Assembly (NCBI GenBank): GCA_947259315.1
Contig: CAMYLR010000021.1
Coordinates: 19,659-83,658 of the forward strand
DNA: 64,000 nucleotides
Direction: 5' to 3'
From: an uncultured Gemmatimonadales bacterium
GTDB taxonomy: Bacteria > Gemmatimonadota > Gemmatimonadetes > JACCXV01 > JAHWKZ01
Shown: piece after piece, positions 55,768-63,437 of the stretch
How the letters are laid out: every line of letters starts with the position of its first letter
Numbering within the stretch: position 1 is the first letter of the stretch
Made by a program: the position numbers and the translations under genes
Notes under the pieces: generated by a model
The model's input: the letters and a program-made list of their open reading frames with translations, nothing else
Databases searched by the model: none
What the model was told of the DNA's origin: nothing

Positions 55768-58074
55768 CTACGCTCCTCGCTCACGCCGTAAGAGTTCCGC
55801 CGCGACCGCCGCCTGCCCGTAGCTTATCGCCCCATCGTTAGGGCTCAGCTGGCAGGGCACCAACACCCGCCGCCCGACCGACTCGAGCCGCTCCCGCACC
55901 GACGAAAGCAACCGATCGTTCTGGAAGCACCCGCCGCTGAGCGCTACCGCATCGCATCCGTGACTCTCGCACACGTGGGATGCGAGGTCCGCGCTGGCCG
56001 CAGCCACGCTCTCGTGGAAGCGCGCCGCCAGCGTTCGGACATCGTCCCCGGCCGCCCTGCGCTCTCCCAGCGCGACCAGGAGCGGCAGCGGATCGAGCTC
56101 CAACAAACCGCCTTCGGTGTCGCGGGCTGGAAACACCAACGGCTCGACGCGCTCGCTACCCGCCAGCGCCTCGAGCTCCATCGCCGCCTGTCCCTCGTAG
56201 TGCGCCACGCGACGAACACCCAGCACCGCAGCCGCCGCGTCAAAGAGTCTACCCAACGACGACGCGAGCGGCGCGTTGAGCGATCGCTCGATCTGCTTTT
56301 GGGCCGTCTTCCGCTCTCGCTCCGGCACGTCTTCGAACGCGCGTGCGAACGCTTCCGCCGCAGTCGGCTCCAGCCAGAGGTACCCGAGGGCGACCCGCCA
56401 CGGCCGCCGAATCGCCAGATCGCCGCCTGGGAGCGGTGCGTACCGCAACCGTCCGACCCGTTGGTAGCCGGCCAAGTCGGCGACCAAGACCTCGGCGCCC
56501 CACACGTTTCCGTCGTCGCCGTACCCGGTTCCGTCGAACGACAACCCGACGACCGGCTCCGTCACGCCGTGCTCGGCCGCGACCGCGGCGACGTGCGCGT
56601 GGTGGTGTTGGACCGCGATCACTCGCTCGAACCCGAATTCTTCGGCGACCTGCGTCGACATGTAACCGGGGTGGAGATCGCGAACCGCGATCTCGGGCTC
56701 CACCCTGAAGAGCTTTCGGTACCGCTCGAGCGTCAGCTCGAAGTGATCGAGCGTCTCCAGGTTCTCCATATCGCCGATGTGCTGGCTCACGTAAACGTTG
56801 CGATCACTGGCCAGGGCGAACGTATTCTTGAGGTGTGGTCCGACTGCGACGATCGGCACCGGCGCATCGAACGGCAGCAAGACCGGCAGCGGCGCGTACC
56901 CGCGCGCGCGGCGTAGGAAGACGGGCGTCTCGTCGACGACCCGTACGACGGAGTCGTCGTAGCGCGAAACGATCTCGCGATCGTGCAGAAGAAATGCGTC
57001 GGCGATGCCGGCCAACCGCTGACGCGCCTCGTCATTGCCGGTCGCGATCGGCTCTTCGCTGACGTTTCCACTCGTCATGACGAGGGGGCGGCGCACGCCG
57101 TCCAGCACGAGGTGGTGGAGCGGAGTGTAGGCGGTCATAACACCGATAGTATCGAGCCCGGGCGAAACCGATGGCGCGATTGGCGAGTTGCCGCGCTCAT
57201 GCAAGAGCACGATCGGGCGCTCGCTCGATCCGAGCAAACGCTCCTCCTCGGGTCCAACAGCTCCGAGCGCCCGGGCGTCGTCGATCGTCCGCACCATCAG
57301 CGCCAACGGCTTCGCCTCGCGCGCCTTGCGTCGCCGGAGGCGCTGGACCGCCTCGTCGTCGGTCGCGTCGACCGCCAAGTGGAAGCCGCCGAGGCCGCGG
57401 AGCGCCACGATCCGACCGCTTCTAAGCGCGTCAGCGGTGGCCTCGATCGCATCTTCCCCATCCAACCGGTCGCCCTCGGCGGTCTCGAACCAGATCCGCG
57501 GTCCGCAGTCGGGACAGCTGTTTGTCTCCGAGTGGTAGCGGCGATCGTTTGGGGTGCTGTACTCGCGGAGACACTCCTCGCACTGCTGGAAGGCGCGCAT
57601 GCTCGTCCGCTCCCGGTCGTACGGCATCTCCTCGATGACCGTATACCGTGGTCCGCAGTCGGTGCACGTGATGAACGGGTACCGATAGCGGCGATCGGCG
57701 GTGTCGAAGAACTCCGCCGCGCACGCATCGCACATCGCGACGTCGGGAGAGATCGGCAGGCTGCCGCGCGGCTCGGTGTCACTCGCCTTGACCTCGAACT
57801 CGGTGACGTGGCTGGGATCGATCGCGTGTTCCTCAAGCGAGTCGATCCGCGCTAGCGGCGGCGCCTCGGTGACGAGGGCATCTCGGAAAGCGGCGATCTC
57901 ACCGGCGGGTCCCTCGACCTCGATCCGCACCTCGCCGGCCTCGTTTCGCACCCAGCCGCCGAGGCCATGGCGCATCGCCAGCCGATGCACAAACGGGCGA
58001 AACCCGACCCCCTGCACCACACCGACGAGGTGCAGCTGGACCGCCTTTTGCCCGTCCCGGGTGTTGGTGCTCAC
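55768..58074 (-). CDS. hypF: Carbamoyltransferase HypF
   Basis: A 768-residue multidomain protein. An N-terminal acylphosphatase domain (GVVQGVGFRPFVHRLAMRHG) is followed by zinc-finger pairs (CDACAAEFFDTADRRYRYPF, CTDCGPRYT, CEECLREYS, CPDCGPRIW). A YrdC-like domain follows (IVALRGLGGFHLAVDATDDE), then the Kae1/HypF-like carbamoyltransferase (HHAHVAAVAAEHGV, VVGLSFDGTGYGDDGNVWG, VALSGGCFQNDRLLSSV). It makes the thiocarboxamide on HypE that becomes cyanide. The GTG start overlaps hypB's stop. Confidence 0.96.
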   Translation of the reverse strand: MSTNTRDGQKAVQLHLVGVVQGVGFRPFVHRLAMRHGLGGWVRNEAGEVRIEVEGPAGEIAAFRDALVTEAPPLARIDSLEEHAIDPSHVTEFEVKASDTEPRGSLPISPDVAMCDACAAEFFDTADRRYRYPFITCTDCGPRYTVIEEMPYDRERTSMRAFQQCEECLREYSTPNDRRYHSETNSCPDCGPRIWFETAEGDRLDGEDAIEATADALRSGRIVALRGLGGFHLAVDATDDEAVQRLRRRKAREAKPLALMVRTIDDARALGAVGPEEERLLGSSERPIVLLHERGNSPIAPSVSPGLDTIGVMTAYTPLHHLVLDGVRRPLVMTSGNVSEEPIATGNDEARQRLAGIADAFLLHDREIVSRYDDSVVRVVDETPVFLRRARGYAPLPVLLPFDAPVPIVAVGPHLKNTFALASDRNVYVSQHIGDMENLETLDHFELTLERYRKLFRVEPEIAVRDLHPGYMSTQVAEEFGFERVIAVQHHHAHVAAVAAEHGVTEPVVGLSFDGTGYGDDGNVWGAEVLVADLAGYQRVGRLRYAPLPGGDLAIRRPWRVALGYLWLEPTAAEAFARAFEDVPERERKTAQKQIERSLNAPLASSLGRLFDAAAAVLGVRRVAHYEGQAAMELEALAGSERVEPLVFPARDTEGGLLELDPLPLLVALGERRAAGDDVRTLAARFHESVAAASADLASHVCESHGCDAVALSGGCFQNDRLLSSVRERLESVGRRVLVPCQLSPNDGAISYGQAAVAAELLRRERGA

Positions 58075-58730
58075 CCCTTAACCGTAGAACGAAGGAAGTC
58101 GCACCACTCGTCGACCCCCTCGCCCGTCAACGCCGAGGTGTGAAAGAAGCGGATCTCCGGGTTCACCTCCTTGGCCATCGCGATCGCGCGATCGACATCG
58201 AACGTCACGTGTGGTAGGAGGTCGATCTTGTTGAGCACTGCATAACGAGAGCGGCGGAACATCTGCGGGTACTTGGCTGGCTTGTCCTCACCCTCGGTCA
58301 CCGAGAAGATCACGACCTTCGCCGCTTCGCCCAGGTCAAAGCCCGCCGGACACACGAGGTTCCCGACGTTTTCGATCAGTATGAGATCGGTCAGGGCGAG
58401 GTCGATTCGAGCCAGCGCCGCTTCAACCTGTCGAGCGTCGAGGTGGCAGCCGCCACCGGTCACGACCGCCTGCACGAGTTTCTCGGTGTGGTTCGCCAAC
58501 CGCTCAGCGTCGTTCTCGGTCTGAACGTCACCGGCGATGACCGCGATTTCGAGCTCGCCACCGAGCCTCTCCAGCGTGCGCTCGAGCAACAACGTCTTAC
58601 CGGATCCGGGCGACGACACGAGGTTGTACGCGACCACCCCGTCAGCAGCGAGACGATCGCGAATCCCGGCCGCGATCGCCTCGTTCCGCTTGAGAACTCG
58701 CTCCTCGATCTCGACCCGCCGAACCGTCAT
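58071..58730 (-). CDS. hypB: Nickel-incorporation GTPase HypB
   Basis: A 219-residue GTPase starting at ATG 58730 (overlaps hypA). Walker A: NLVSSPGSGKTLLLERTLE; the metal-site pair Cys-His is in TGGGCHLDARQVE; IENVGNLVCPAGFDLGE and NKIDLLPHV complete the G-domain. The N-terminal nickel-binding Cys motif and His-rich tract of some HypBs are absent, so storage may be done by the His-rich permease loop. It helps deliver Ni2+ to the large subunit. Confidence 0.95.
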   Translation of the reverse strand: MTVRRVEIEERVLKRNEAIAAGIRDRLAADGVVAYNLVSSPGSGKTLLLERTLERLGGELEIAVIAGDVQTENDAERLANHTEKLVQAVVTGGGCHLDARQVEAALARIDLALTDLILIENVGNLVCPAGFDLGEAAKVVIFSVTEGEDKPAKYPQMFRRSRYAVLNKIDLLPHVTFDVDRAIAMAKEVNPEIRFFHTSALTGEGVDEWCDFLRSTVKG

Positions 58731-58972
58731 TCGTCCAGCTCCAGATACGTCATTCGCAAGACATCCCCCGGCAACTGCTCGACGATCGGCTTGGCTCGCC
58801 CAAACGGTGGGTTCGACAGGAGCGCCTCCAGGCAAAACTCGAGGTTGTCGACCTCGACCCCGGCGTCGCAGCCGACATCCAAGCCGACCTCGATGACGTT
58901 CGCCAGCCGGTCTCGCCCGACATGCGCTTCCGCCATCCGGCACACTTCCACCGCGATGCTCATCTCATGCAT
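58727..58972 (-). CDS. hypA: HypA-like nickel chaperone lacking the zinc-binding domain
   Basis: An 81-residue protein. It begins MHEMSIAVEVCRMAEAHVGR and keeps IEVGLDVGCDAGVEVDNLEF and the closing strand DVLRMTYLELDE. Classical HypA has about 115 residues with two CxxC pairs around residues 73-110. Here the stretch between KPIVEQLPG and DVLRM is missing, so no CxxC occurs anywhere. The nickel-ligand His2 is present. It overlaps hypB (4 bp) and the protease gene (8 bp). Operon position leaves little doubt about identity, but zinc control of nickel transfer must differ. Confidence 0.8.
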   Translation of the reverse strand: MHEMSIAVEVCRMAEAHVGRDRLANVIEVGLDVGCDAGVEVDNLEFCLEALLSNPPFGRAKPIVEQLPGDVLRMTYLELDE

Positions 58973-59471
58973 CGTGCACGACCTCGCGACTCTCGTGTCC
59001 CCACGACTCGATCCGTTCGACGACCCGTTGCAGAAGCTCTGGGAGCGCTTGCGTGACGACCGGGCTCAACTCGACAGACATCTCTACGCGGCCGGGCTGG
59101 AGGCCGATCGCCACCGTGTCATCCGGCAATTTGCCACGAAGCTCGGCCAGCGCGAGAACCTCGCGCAGATCGATCTGGTGAGGAGAGATCTTGGTGCTGA
59201 AGAACCGGGGCAGCTCGTCACGCTCGAGCACGACGACGCTACCCGGGTCCGCGCCGACATCGATCGCGTCAAGCAGGATGACGCGTTTGGCAACCTCGAT
59301 GAACGGCAGCAGGTTCATCCCCCACGTGCCACCGTCCAGCATTTCCACATGGGGCTCGAAGGTCCACCCCTCGCGCAGCGATTCGAGCGCCGCCACACCG
59401 ATCCCATCGTCCCCCATCAGGGGGCTACCGACCCCGATTACGACCGTTTCGTCCGCGGCCCCGTCATACAT
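58965..59471 (-). CDS. [NiFe] hydrogenase maturation protease
   Basis: A 168-residue endopeptidase of the HyaD/HycI/HybD family. It carries IGVGSPLMGDDGIGVAALES (nickel-coordinating acid), MLDGGTWGMNLLPFIEVA, ILLDAIDVGADPGSV and KISPHQIDLREVLALAEL with the conserved His. It removes the C-terminal tail after nickel insertion; the large subunit ends DPCMACGVH-VLDAKGD, supplying the cleavage site. I start at the ATG at 59471. Confidence 0.92.
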   Translation of the reverse strand: MYDGAADETVVIGVGSPLMGDDGIGVAALESLREGWTFEPHVEMLDGGTWGMNLLPFIEVAKRVILLDAIDVGADPGSVVVLERDELPRFFSTKISPHQIDLREVLALAELRGKLPDDTVAIGLQPGRVEMSVELSPVVTQALPELLQRVVERIESWGHESREVVHDA

Positions 59472-60207
59472 CCTCGAACGGTACGTCCTCACGTACGAAC
59501 CGCCCACCGCTGACGATCGAGGACACGCGCGCCTCCCGGTGCACGAGATCGGCCCTCAAGCTCATGTAGACGTGGACCGGGATGAAAATCATAAAGAACC
59601 ACGTGTTCACGTGGTGGATGAACCGCACCAGCTGGAGCCCGCCCATCATCGGCGCGACCCACCCGAACATCGTCGCAAAGAACCCCCCGGGGTTCGCGAG
59701 ACCGTACAGCGTAAACCCAGTGACGACCTGAATGACGACGACTAGGTACACGAACGTGAACAAGAACTGCTGCAACGGGTTGTGCCCCAAGTAATGGGGC
59801 GCCTCGAGCGGGCGGACGAAAGCGTACTTGAGCAAGATCTGGTACGCGTGCACCCAGTCCTGCCGATGGACCGGGAACAGCGCTCTCCACCGCTCGTACC
59901 GGTTCCCGACGAAGAGCCAGTAGACCCGCACGATGCCCGTCGCGACCAGGAGCCCCGCCGCCGCGAAGTGGATCATCCGCGCCCACCCCATTAAGTAGTG
60001 GGCGCTCGGCTCTCCGGCGGTCATGAAGTACGGCTTGCCGATGTAGAGGCCGCTTGCCGCCAGAAGCACAATGCAGCCGGCCGCCCACCAGTGCATCGCC
60101 CGGATCGGCCAGTGCCACACGTACACCCACCGGTACCCAGGTTTGACCCCCAGTTGGGGCTGTGATGTAGTTCGCTCGAATACGCGCAGACGACTCCCGG
60201 GTGTCAT
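59464..60207 (-). CDS. cybH: Ni/Fe-hydrogenase b-type cytochrome
   Basis: A 247-residue, four-helix diheme cytochrome b (HyaC/CybH type). Helix 1: WPIRAMHWWAAGCIVLLAAS; later helices MGWARMIHFAAAGLLVATGI, LFTFVYLVVVIQVVTGFTL and VRFIHHVNTWFFMIFIPVHV. Conserved His ligands occur in these helices. It anchors the hydrogenase and passes electrons from H2 to the quinone pool. The ATG at 60207 overlaps the large-subunit stop. Confidence 0.93.
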   Translation of the reverse strand: MTPGSRLRVFERTTSQPQLGVKPGYRWVYVWHWPIRAMHWWAAGCIVLLAASGLYIGKPYFMTAGEPSAHYLMGWARMIHFAAAGLLVATGIVRVYWLFVGNRYERWRALFPVHRQDWVHAYQILLKYAFVRPLEAPHYLGHNPLQQFLFTFVYLVVVIQVVTGFTLYGLANPGGFFATMFGWVAPMMGGLQLVRFIHHVNTWFFMIFIPVHVYMSLRADLVHREARVSSIVSGGRFVREDVPFEDV

Positions 60208-61919
60208 TGGACCTTCACCTCCGTCACCAGATCGCCCTTGGCATCCAGCACGTGGACCCCACACGCCATGCAGGGATCAAACGAGTGGATCGTCCGCAGG
60301 ATCTCGATCGGTCGTTCCGGGTCGACCAGCGGGTGGTTGTCCACGAGCGCCGCTTCGTAGGGCCCCATCTGACCCTGCGGGTCTCGCGGCGAGCAGTTCC
60401 ACGTGCTCGGCACGACACACTGATAGCGGCTGATCTTCCCGTCCTGGATCTGGATCCAGTGACCGAGCGCACCGCGCGCTGCGTCGAGGTACCCGTACCC
60501 CTGCGCGGTCGAAGGCCACGTCTCCGGATCCCACTTGTCGGTGTTGAACGTCGCCACGTCGCCGGTGCGGATCCGCCCGACAAGCTCGTCGTACCACTCC
60601 TCGAGCTTCATCGCCAAGAGCCGCGTCTCGACCCCGCGTGCCGCCGTCCGTCCGAGCGTGGAGAACAGCGCCCCGGCACCGACATTTAGCCGTCCGAGCG
60701 CTTCGGTGATCACTTCGCGCGCATCGTCGTGACCCGAAGCGAATGCGACCAGCATCCGCGACAGCGGTCCGACCTCCATCGGCATCTCGTCGTAGCGTGG
60801 CGACTTCATCCACGAGTACTTGTCGTGATCCTGGAGGTACTCCCAAGGCGGCGCGGGGCCGGTGTACTTCGCTTTCGTCTCGCCCTCCCACGGGTGGAGA
60901 CCCGCGTCGTCGCCGACCGAGTACTCGTACCACGAGCTCGTCACGTACTCCGCGACCTTCTCGTGATCGTACGGCAATACTTCGTTGAGGTTCTTGTCGA
61001 CGATGATCCCGCGCGGGAAGTAGAGCGAGTCGTAGTCCTTGGCGTCTCCGGCCGGAAACTCGCCCACCGCGAGGTAGTTACCGGTACCGCCGCCGATCGC
61101 CGCCCAATCTTTGTAGAACGACGCGACCGCCAGCAGATCCGGCCAGTACACCTGCTCGACGAACCGCCGCGCGCGGCGGATCATGTCGTGAATGTCGGTC
61201 AACCGCTCGGCGTTGATCGTCGCCGTGTCCGACAAGTTGATCGCTGACGCCATGCCGCCCACGAGGAAGTTCGGGTGCGGGTTCTTGCCGCCGAAGATCG
61301 TGTGCAAGCGGATCACGTCGCGCTGCCAGTCGAGCGCTTCGAGGTAGTGAGCTACCGCCATCAGGTTCGCCTCCGGCGGCAGGTTGTACGCCGGATGACC
61401 CCAGTAGCCGTTGGTAAAGATCCCCAGTTGACCGGAGGAAACGAACTTCGCCAGGCGATCCTTGATCTCCTGGAAGTACGTGTCCGAGTTGTTGGGCCAC
61501 GGCGAAAGCTGTTTCGCGAGCGCCGATGTCGCCGCGGGATCGGCGTCGAGCGCACTTACGACATCCACCCAATCGAGCGCGTGCAGGTGGTAGAAGTGGA
61601 TGACGTGGTCCTGCACCGTTTGCATGCCGTGGATCAGGTTGCGGATGATCGTCCCGTTGCGCGGCACCTCGATGTCGAGCGCGTCCTCCACCGCCCGGCA
61701 CGAGGCGATCGCGTGCACGACCGTGCAAACGCCGCAGATCCGCTGGGTGAACGCCCATGCGTCGCGCGGGTCGCGGCCCTGCATGATCAGCTCGATCCCC
61801 CGAAACTGTGTCGAGGACGCCCACGCGTCGGCGATCCGGCCGTCCTCGGCCTGGACCTCGATGCGAAGGTGGCCTTCGATCCGGGTGATCGGATCGACAA
61901 CTACTTTAGTTCTGGCCAT
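60204..61919 (-). CDS. hyaB: [NiFe] hydrogenase large subunit (group 1, membrane-bound)
   Basis: A 571-residue catalytic subunit. L1 motif DPITRIEGHLRIEVQ with later RICGVCTVVHAIASC, and L2 motif DPCMACGVHVLDAKGDL at the end; the four Cys ligands of Ni are complete and no Sec is used. The tail after His is cleaved by the nearby protease. It splits H2 in the periplasm after Tat export with the small subunit. hya names follow E. coli gene order and are approximate. It starts at ATG 61919, overlapping the small-subunit gene. Confidence 0.96.
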   Translation of the reverse strand: MARTKVVVDPITRIEGHLRIEVQAEDGRIADAWASSTQFRGIELIMQGRDPRDAWAFTQRICGVCTVVHAIASCRAVEDALDIEVPRNGTIIRNLIHGMQTVQDHVIHFYHLHALDWVDVVSALDADPAATSALAKQLSPWPNNSDTYFQEIKDRLAKFVSSGQLGIFTNGYWGHPAYNLPPEANLMAVAHYLEALDWQRDVIRLHTIFGGKNPHPNFLVGGMASAINLSDTATINAERLTDIHDMIRRARRFVEQVYWPDLLAVASFYKDWAAIGGGTGNYLAVGEFPAGDAKDYDSLYFPRGIIVDKNLNEVLPYDHEKVAEYVTSSWYEYSVGDDAGLHPWEGETKAKYTGPAPPWEYLQDHDKYSWMKSPRYDEMPMEVGPLSRMLVAFASGHDDAREVITEALGRLNVGAGALFSTLGRTAARGVETRLLAMKLEEWYDELVGRIRTGDVATFNTDKWDPETWPSTAQGYGYLDAARGALGHWIQIQDGKISRYQCVVPSTWNCSPRDPQGQMGPYEAALVDNHPLVDPERPIEILRTIHSFDPCMACGVHVLDAKGDLVTEVKVQ

Positions 61920-63084
61920 CGTCGCCCTCCTCGTTCGGCAGTTCATCTTCCTCACCCGGCGGTATCACGTCGATCCGCGAGTACTCCCCGCGATGTCGCA
62001 TTCTCGCCCGGTGAACCCCAGTCGCTACCGCGTGCGCCGCAACGCCCGCCGTCGCGCCGGCCGCGAGCGCGAAGCCGATCGTATCGGCCGTGCTTTCGAC
62101 GCCGAAGCCGGCGACTTCTGGCAATCTGTCATAGAACGGTGTGTACCGATCCCAGAAATCCCTCTCGGTGCACCCGATACACGGGTGACCCGCACCGATC
62201 GGCCAGTTCGTGCGCGTATTCCACTGGAAGATCGGGCACGGCGAGAAGCACGCTGGTCCCTTGCACCCCACCTTGTAGAGGCACCAACCCCGACGCGCCG
62301 AGTCGTCGTCAAACTCTTCGACGAACTGACCGGCGTCGAAGTGTGCCCGGCGGGGGCACTGATCGTGGATCCGCGCACCGTATGCAAACAGCGGACGGCC
62401 GTCCGCGTCCAGATCGGGCACGCGACCGAACGTCAAGTAGTGAACCAGGGTCGCGGTCACGACGTCCGCGATCGGTGGGCAACCGGCGATGTTGACGACC
62501 GGCTTGTCAAAGACGATCTGCGAGACGCCAACCGCCCCGGTCGGATTCGGATTCGACGCCTGGATGTTGCCCCAATGGGCGCAGGCACCGATCGCGATCA
62601 CTGCGGCCGCTCCTTCGGCCGCCTCCTCGAGGACCTCCTTCGCGGTGCGGCCCCCGATCGTCGTGTAGATCCCATCCTCGTTGAGCGGGACGGACCCGGT
62701 CACGAGCAGCAGGTACTGCCCGTCGTTCTCCTCCATCGCCTGGTGGAGCGCTGATTCAGCGGCGCTACCAGCGGCCGCCATCAACGTGTGGTTGTAGTCG
62801 AGGGAAATCAGGTCGAGCACGAGGTCGCCGATGGTGGGCTCCGCGGTGCGGATCACACTCTCGACGCAGCCGGTGCACTCTTGAAGCTGAAGCCAGATCA
62901 CGCTCGGTCGTCGTGTCTGCTCCAGCGCCTTGACGATCTGTGGCGTGAGCGTCGAGCCCAGCCCCAGTATGACCGCCATCTCGCCGCAAAAGGCGAGGAA
63001 ATCGCGCCGACTGACCCCGCTGCCCGCTAGGTGCTCGCCGAGAGACTGATCCTCGGTCCACGGAAGCGAGGACGGGAAAATCAT
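61906..63084 (-). CDS. hyaA: [NiFe] hydrogenase small subunit with Tat signal
   Basis: A 392-residue electron-transfer subunit. A strong GGAGG site fixes the ATG at 63084. The Tat motif SRRDFLAFCGEMAVILG is near residue 25. The proximal cluster region is LQECTGCVESVI with GACAHWGNIQASNPNP. The Cys pattern lacks the two extra cysteines of O2-tolerant group 1d enzymes (Gly and Asn instead), so the proximal cluster is a conventional [4Fe-4S]. The medial/distal cluster region CPIFQWNTRTNWPIGAGHPC follows. A C-terminal membrane helix (FALAAGATAGVAAHAVATGV) anchors it. First gene of the operon under promoter D. Confidence 0.95.
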   Translation of the reverse strand: MIFPSSLPWTEDQSLGEHLAGSGVSRRDFLAFCGEMAVILGLGSTLTPQIVKALEQTRRPSVIWLQLQECTGCVESVIRTAEPTIGDLVLDLISLDYNHTLMAAAGSAAESALHQAMEENDGQYLLLVTGSVPLNEDGIYTTIGGRTAKEVLEEAAEGAAAVIAIGACAHWGNIQASNPNPTGAVGVSQIVFDKPVVNIAGCPPIADVVTATLVHYLTFGRVPDLDADGRPLFAYGARIHDQCPRRAHFDAGQFVEEFDDDSARRGWCLYKVGCKGPACFSPCPIFQWNTRTNWPIGAGHPCIGCTERDFWDRYTPFYDRLPEVAGFGVESTADTIGFALAAGATAGVAAHAVATGVHRARMRHRGEYSRIDVIPPGEEDELPNEEGDDGQN

Positions 63085-63159
63085 GGCGTTACCTCCGGTG
63101 AGGGTCGTCCGGGGCATCGCCGTGCCCCGAGGACACATCTATGCGAGGATATTTCATCT

Positions 63160-63217
63160 ATCGTAGGGCGTTCCCCGACCCCTCGTCTGTCGGGAATAAC
63201 CAGTATAGGCGTGGGGG
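63160..63217 (-). promoter_or_regulatory. Shared-regulon promoter D (before the hydrogenase operon)
   Basis: In the gene direction: CCCCCAC (63217-63211), 16 nt, CCCGACAGAC (63194-63185), 19 nt, TACGAT (63165-63160). The expected start near 63153 leaves a leader of about 70 nt with GGAGG before the ATG at 63084. Box-to-box spacing sums to 35 nt, as in A and C. Confidence 0.75.
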
Positions 63218-63321
63218 GAATTTCCTCCTGATATCTACGTAAGCAGATCCCGTGCGGAGCGGGCGAAATCGCGGACAATCGATTGGACCTTTTCCGGGCA
63301 GGAAAATCGTCGATTTCGCTC

Positions 63322-63349
63322 TATAATTTATTTGTGAAATATTTCACAA
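63322..63349 (+). promoter_or_regulatory. CRP/FNR-type palindrome beside a TATAAT box
   Basis: A perfect 18-bp palindrome TTGTGAAATATTTCACAA (63332-63349) contains TGTGA-N6-TCACA, the CRP-family consensus. It begins 5 bp after a perfect TATAAT (63322-63327). It lies in the 353-bp divergent region between the two hydrogenase operons and could control either; at this spot it would overlap a plus-strand transcription start. Confidence 0.7.
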
Positions 63350-63437
63350 GCCCACTTTAGCTACGCTGTCCTGGGGCCTCATCGGGCCCTCTCGCCACCA
63401 GATCGAGTCCGGTGAATGCCCAGCAGGGAGGCCGGAC

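Noticed and set aside
54384..56916. Long plus-strand frames opposite hypD and hypF
   Set aside because: They are antisense to well-conserved hyp genes, and their translations are low-complexity Arg/His/Asp-rich strings without motifs.
60204..61919. [NiFeSe] hydrogenase
   Set aside because: The C-terminal nickel motif is DPCMAC with Cys codons; no UGA is used.
61906..63084. O2-tolerant group 1d small subunit
   Set aside because: The two supplementary cysteines of the [4Fe-3S] proximal cluster are replaced by Gly and Asn.
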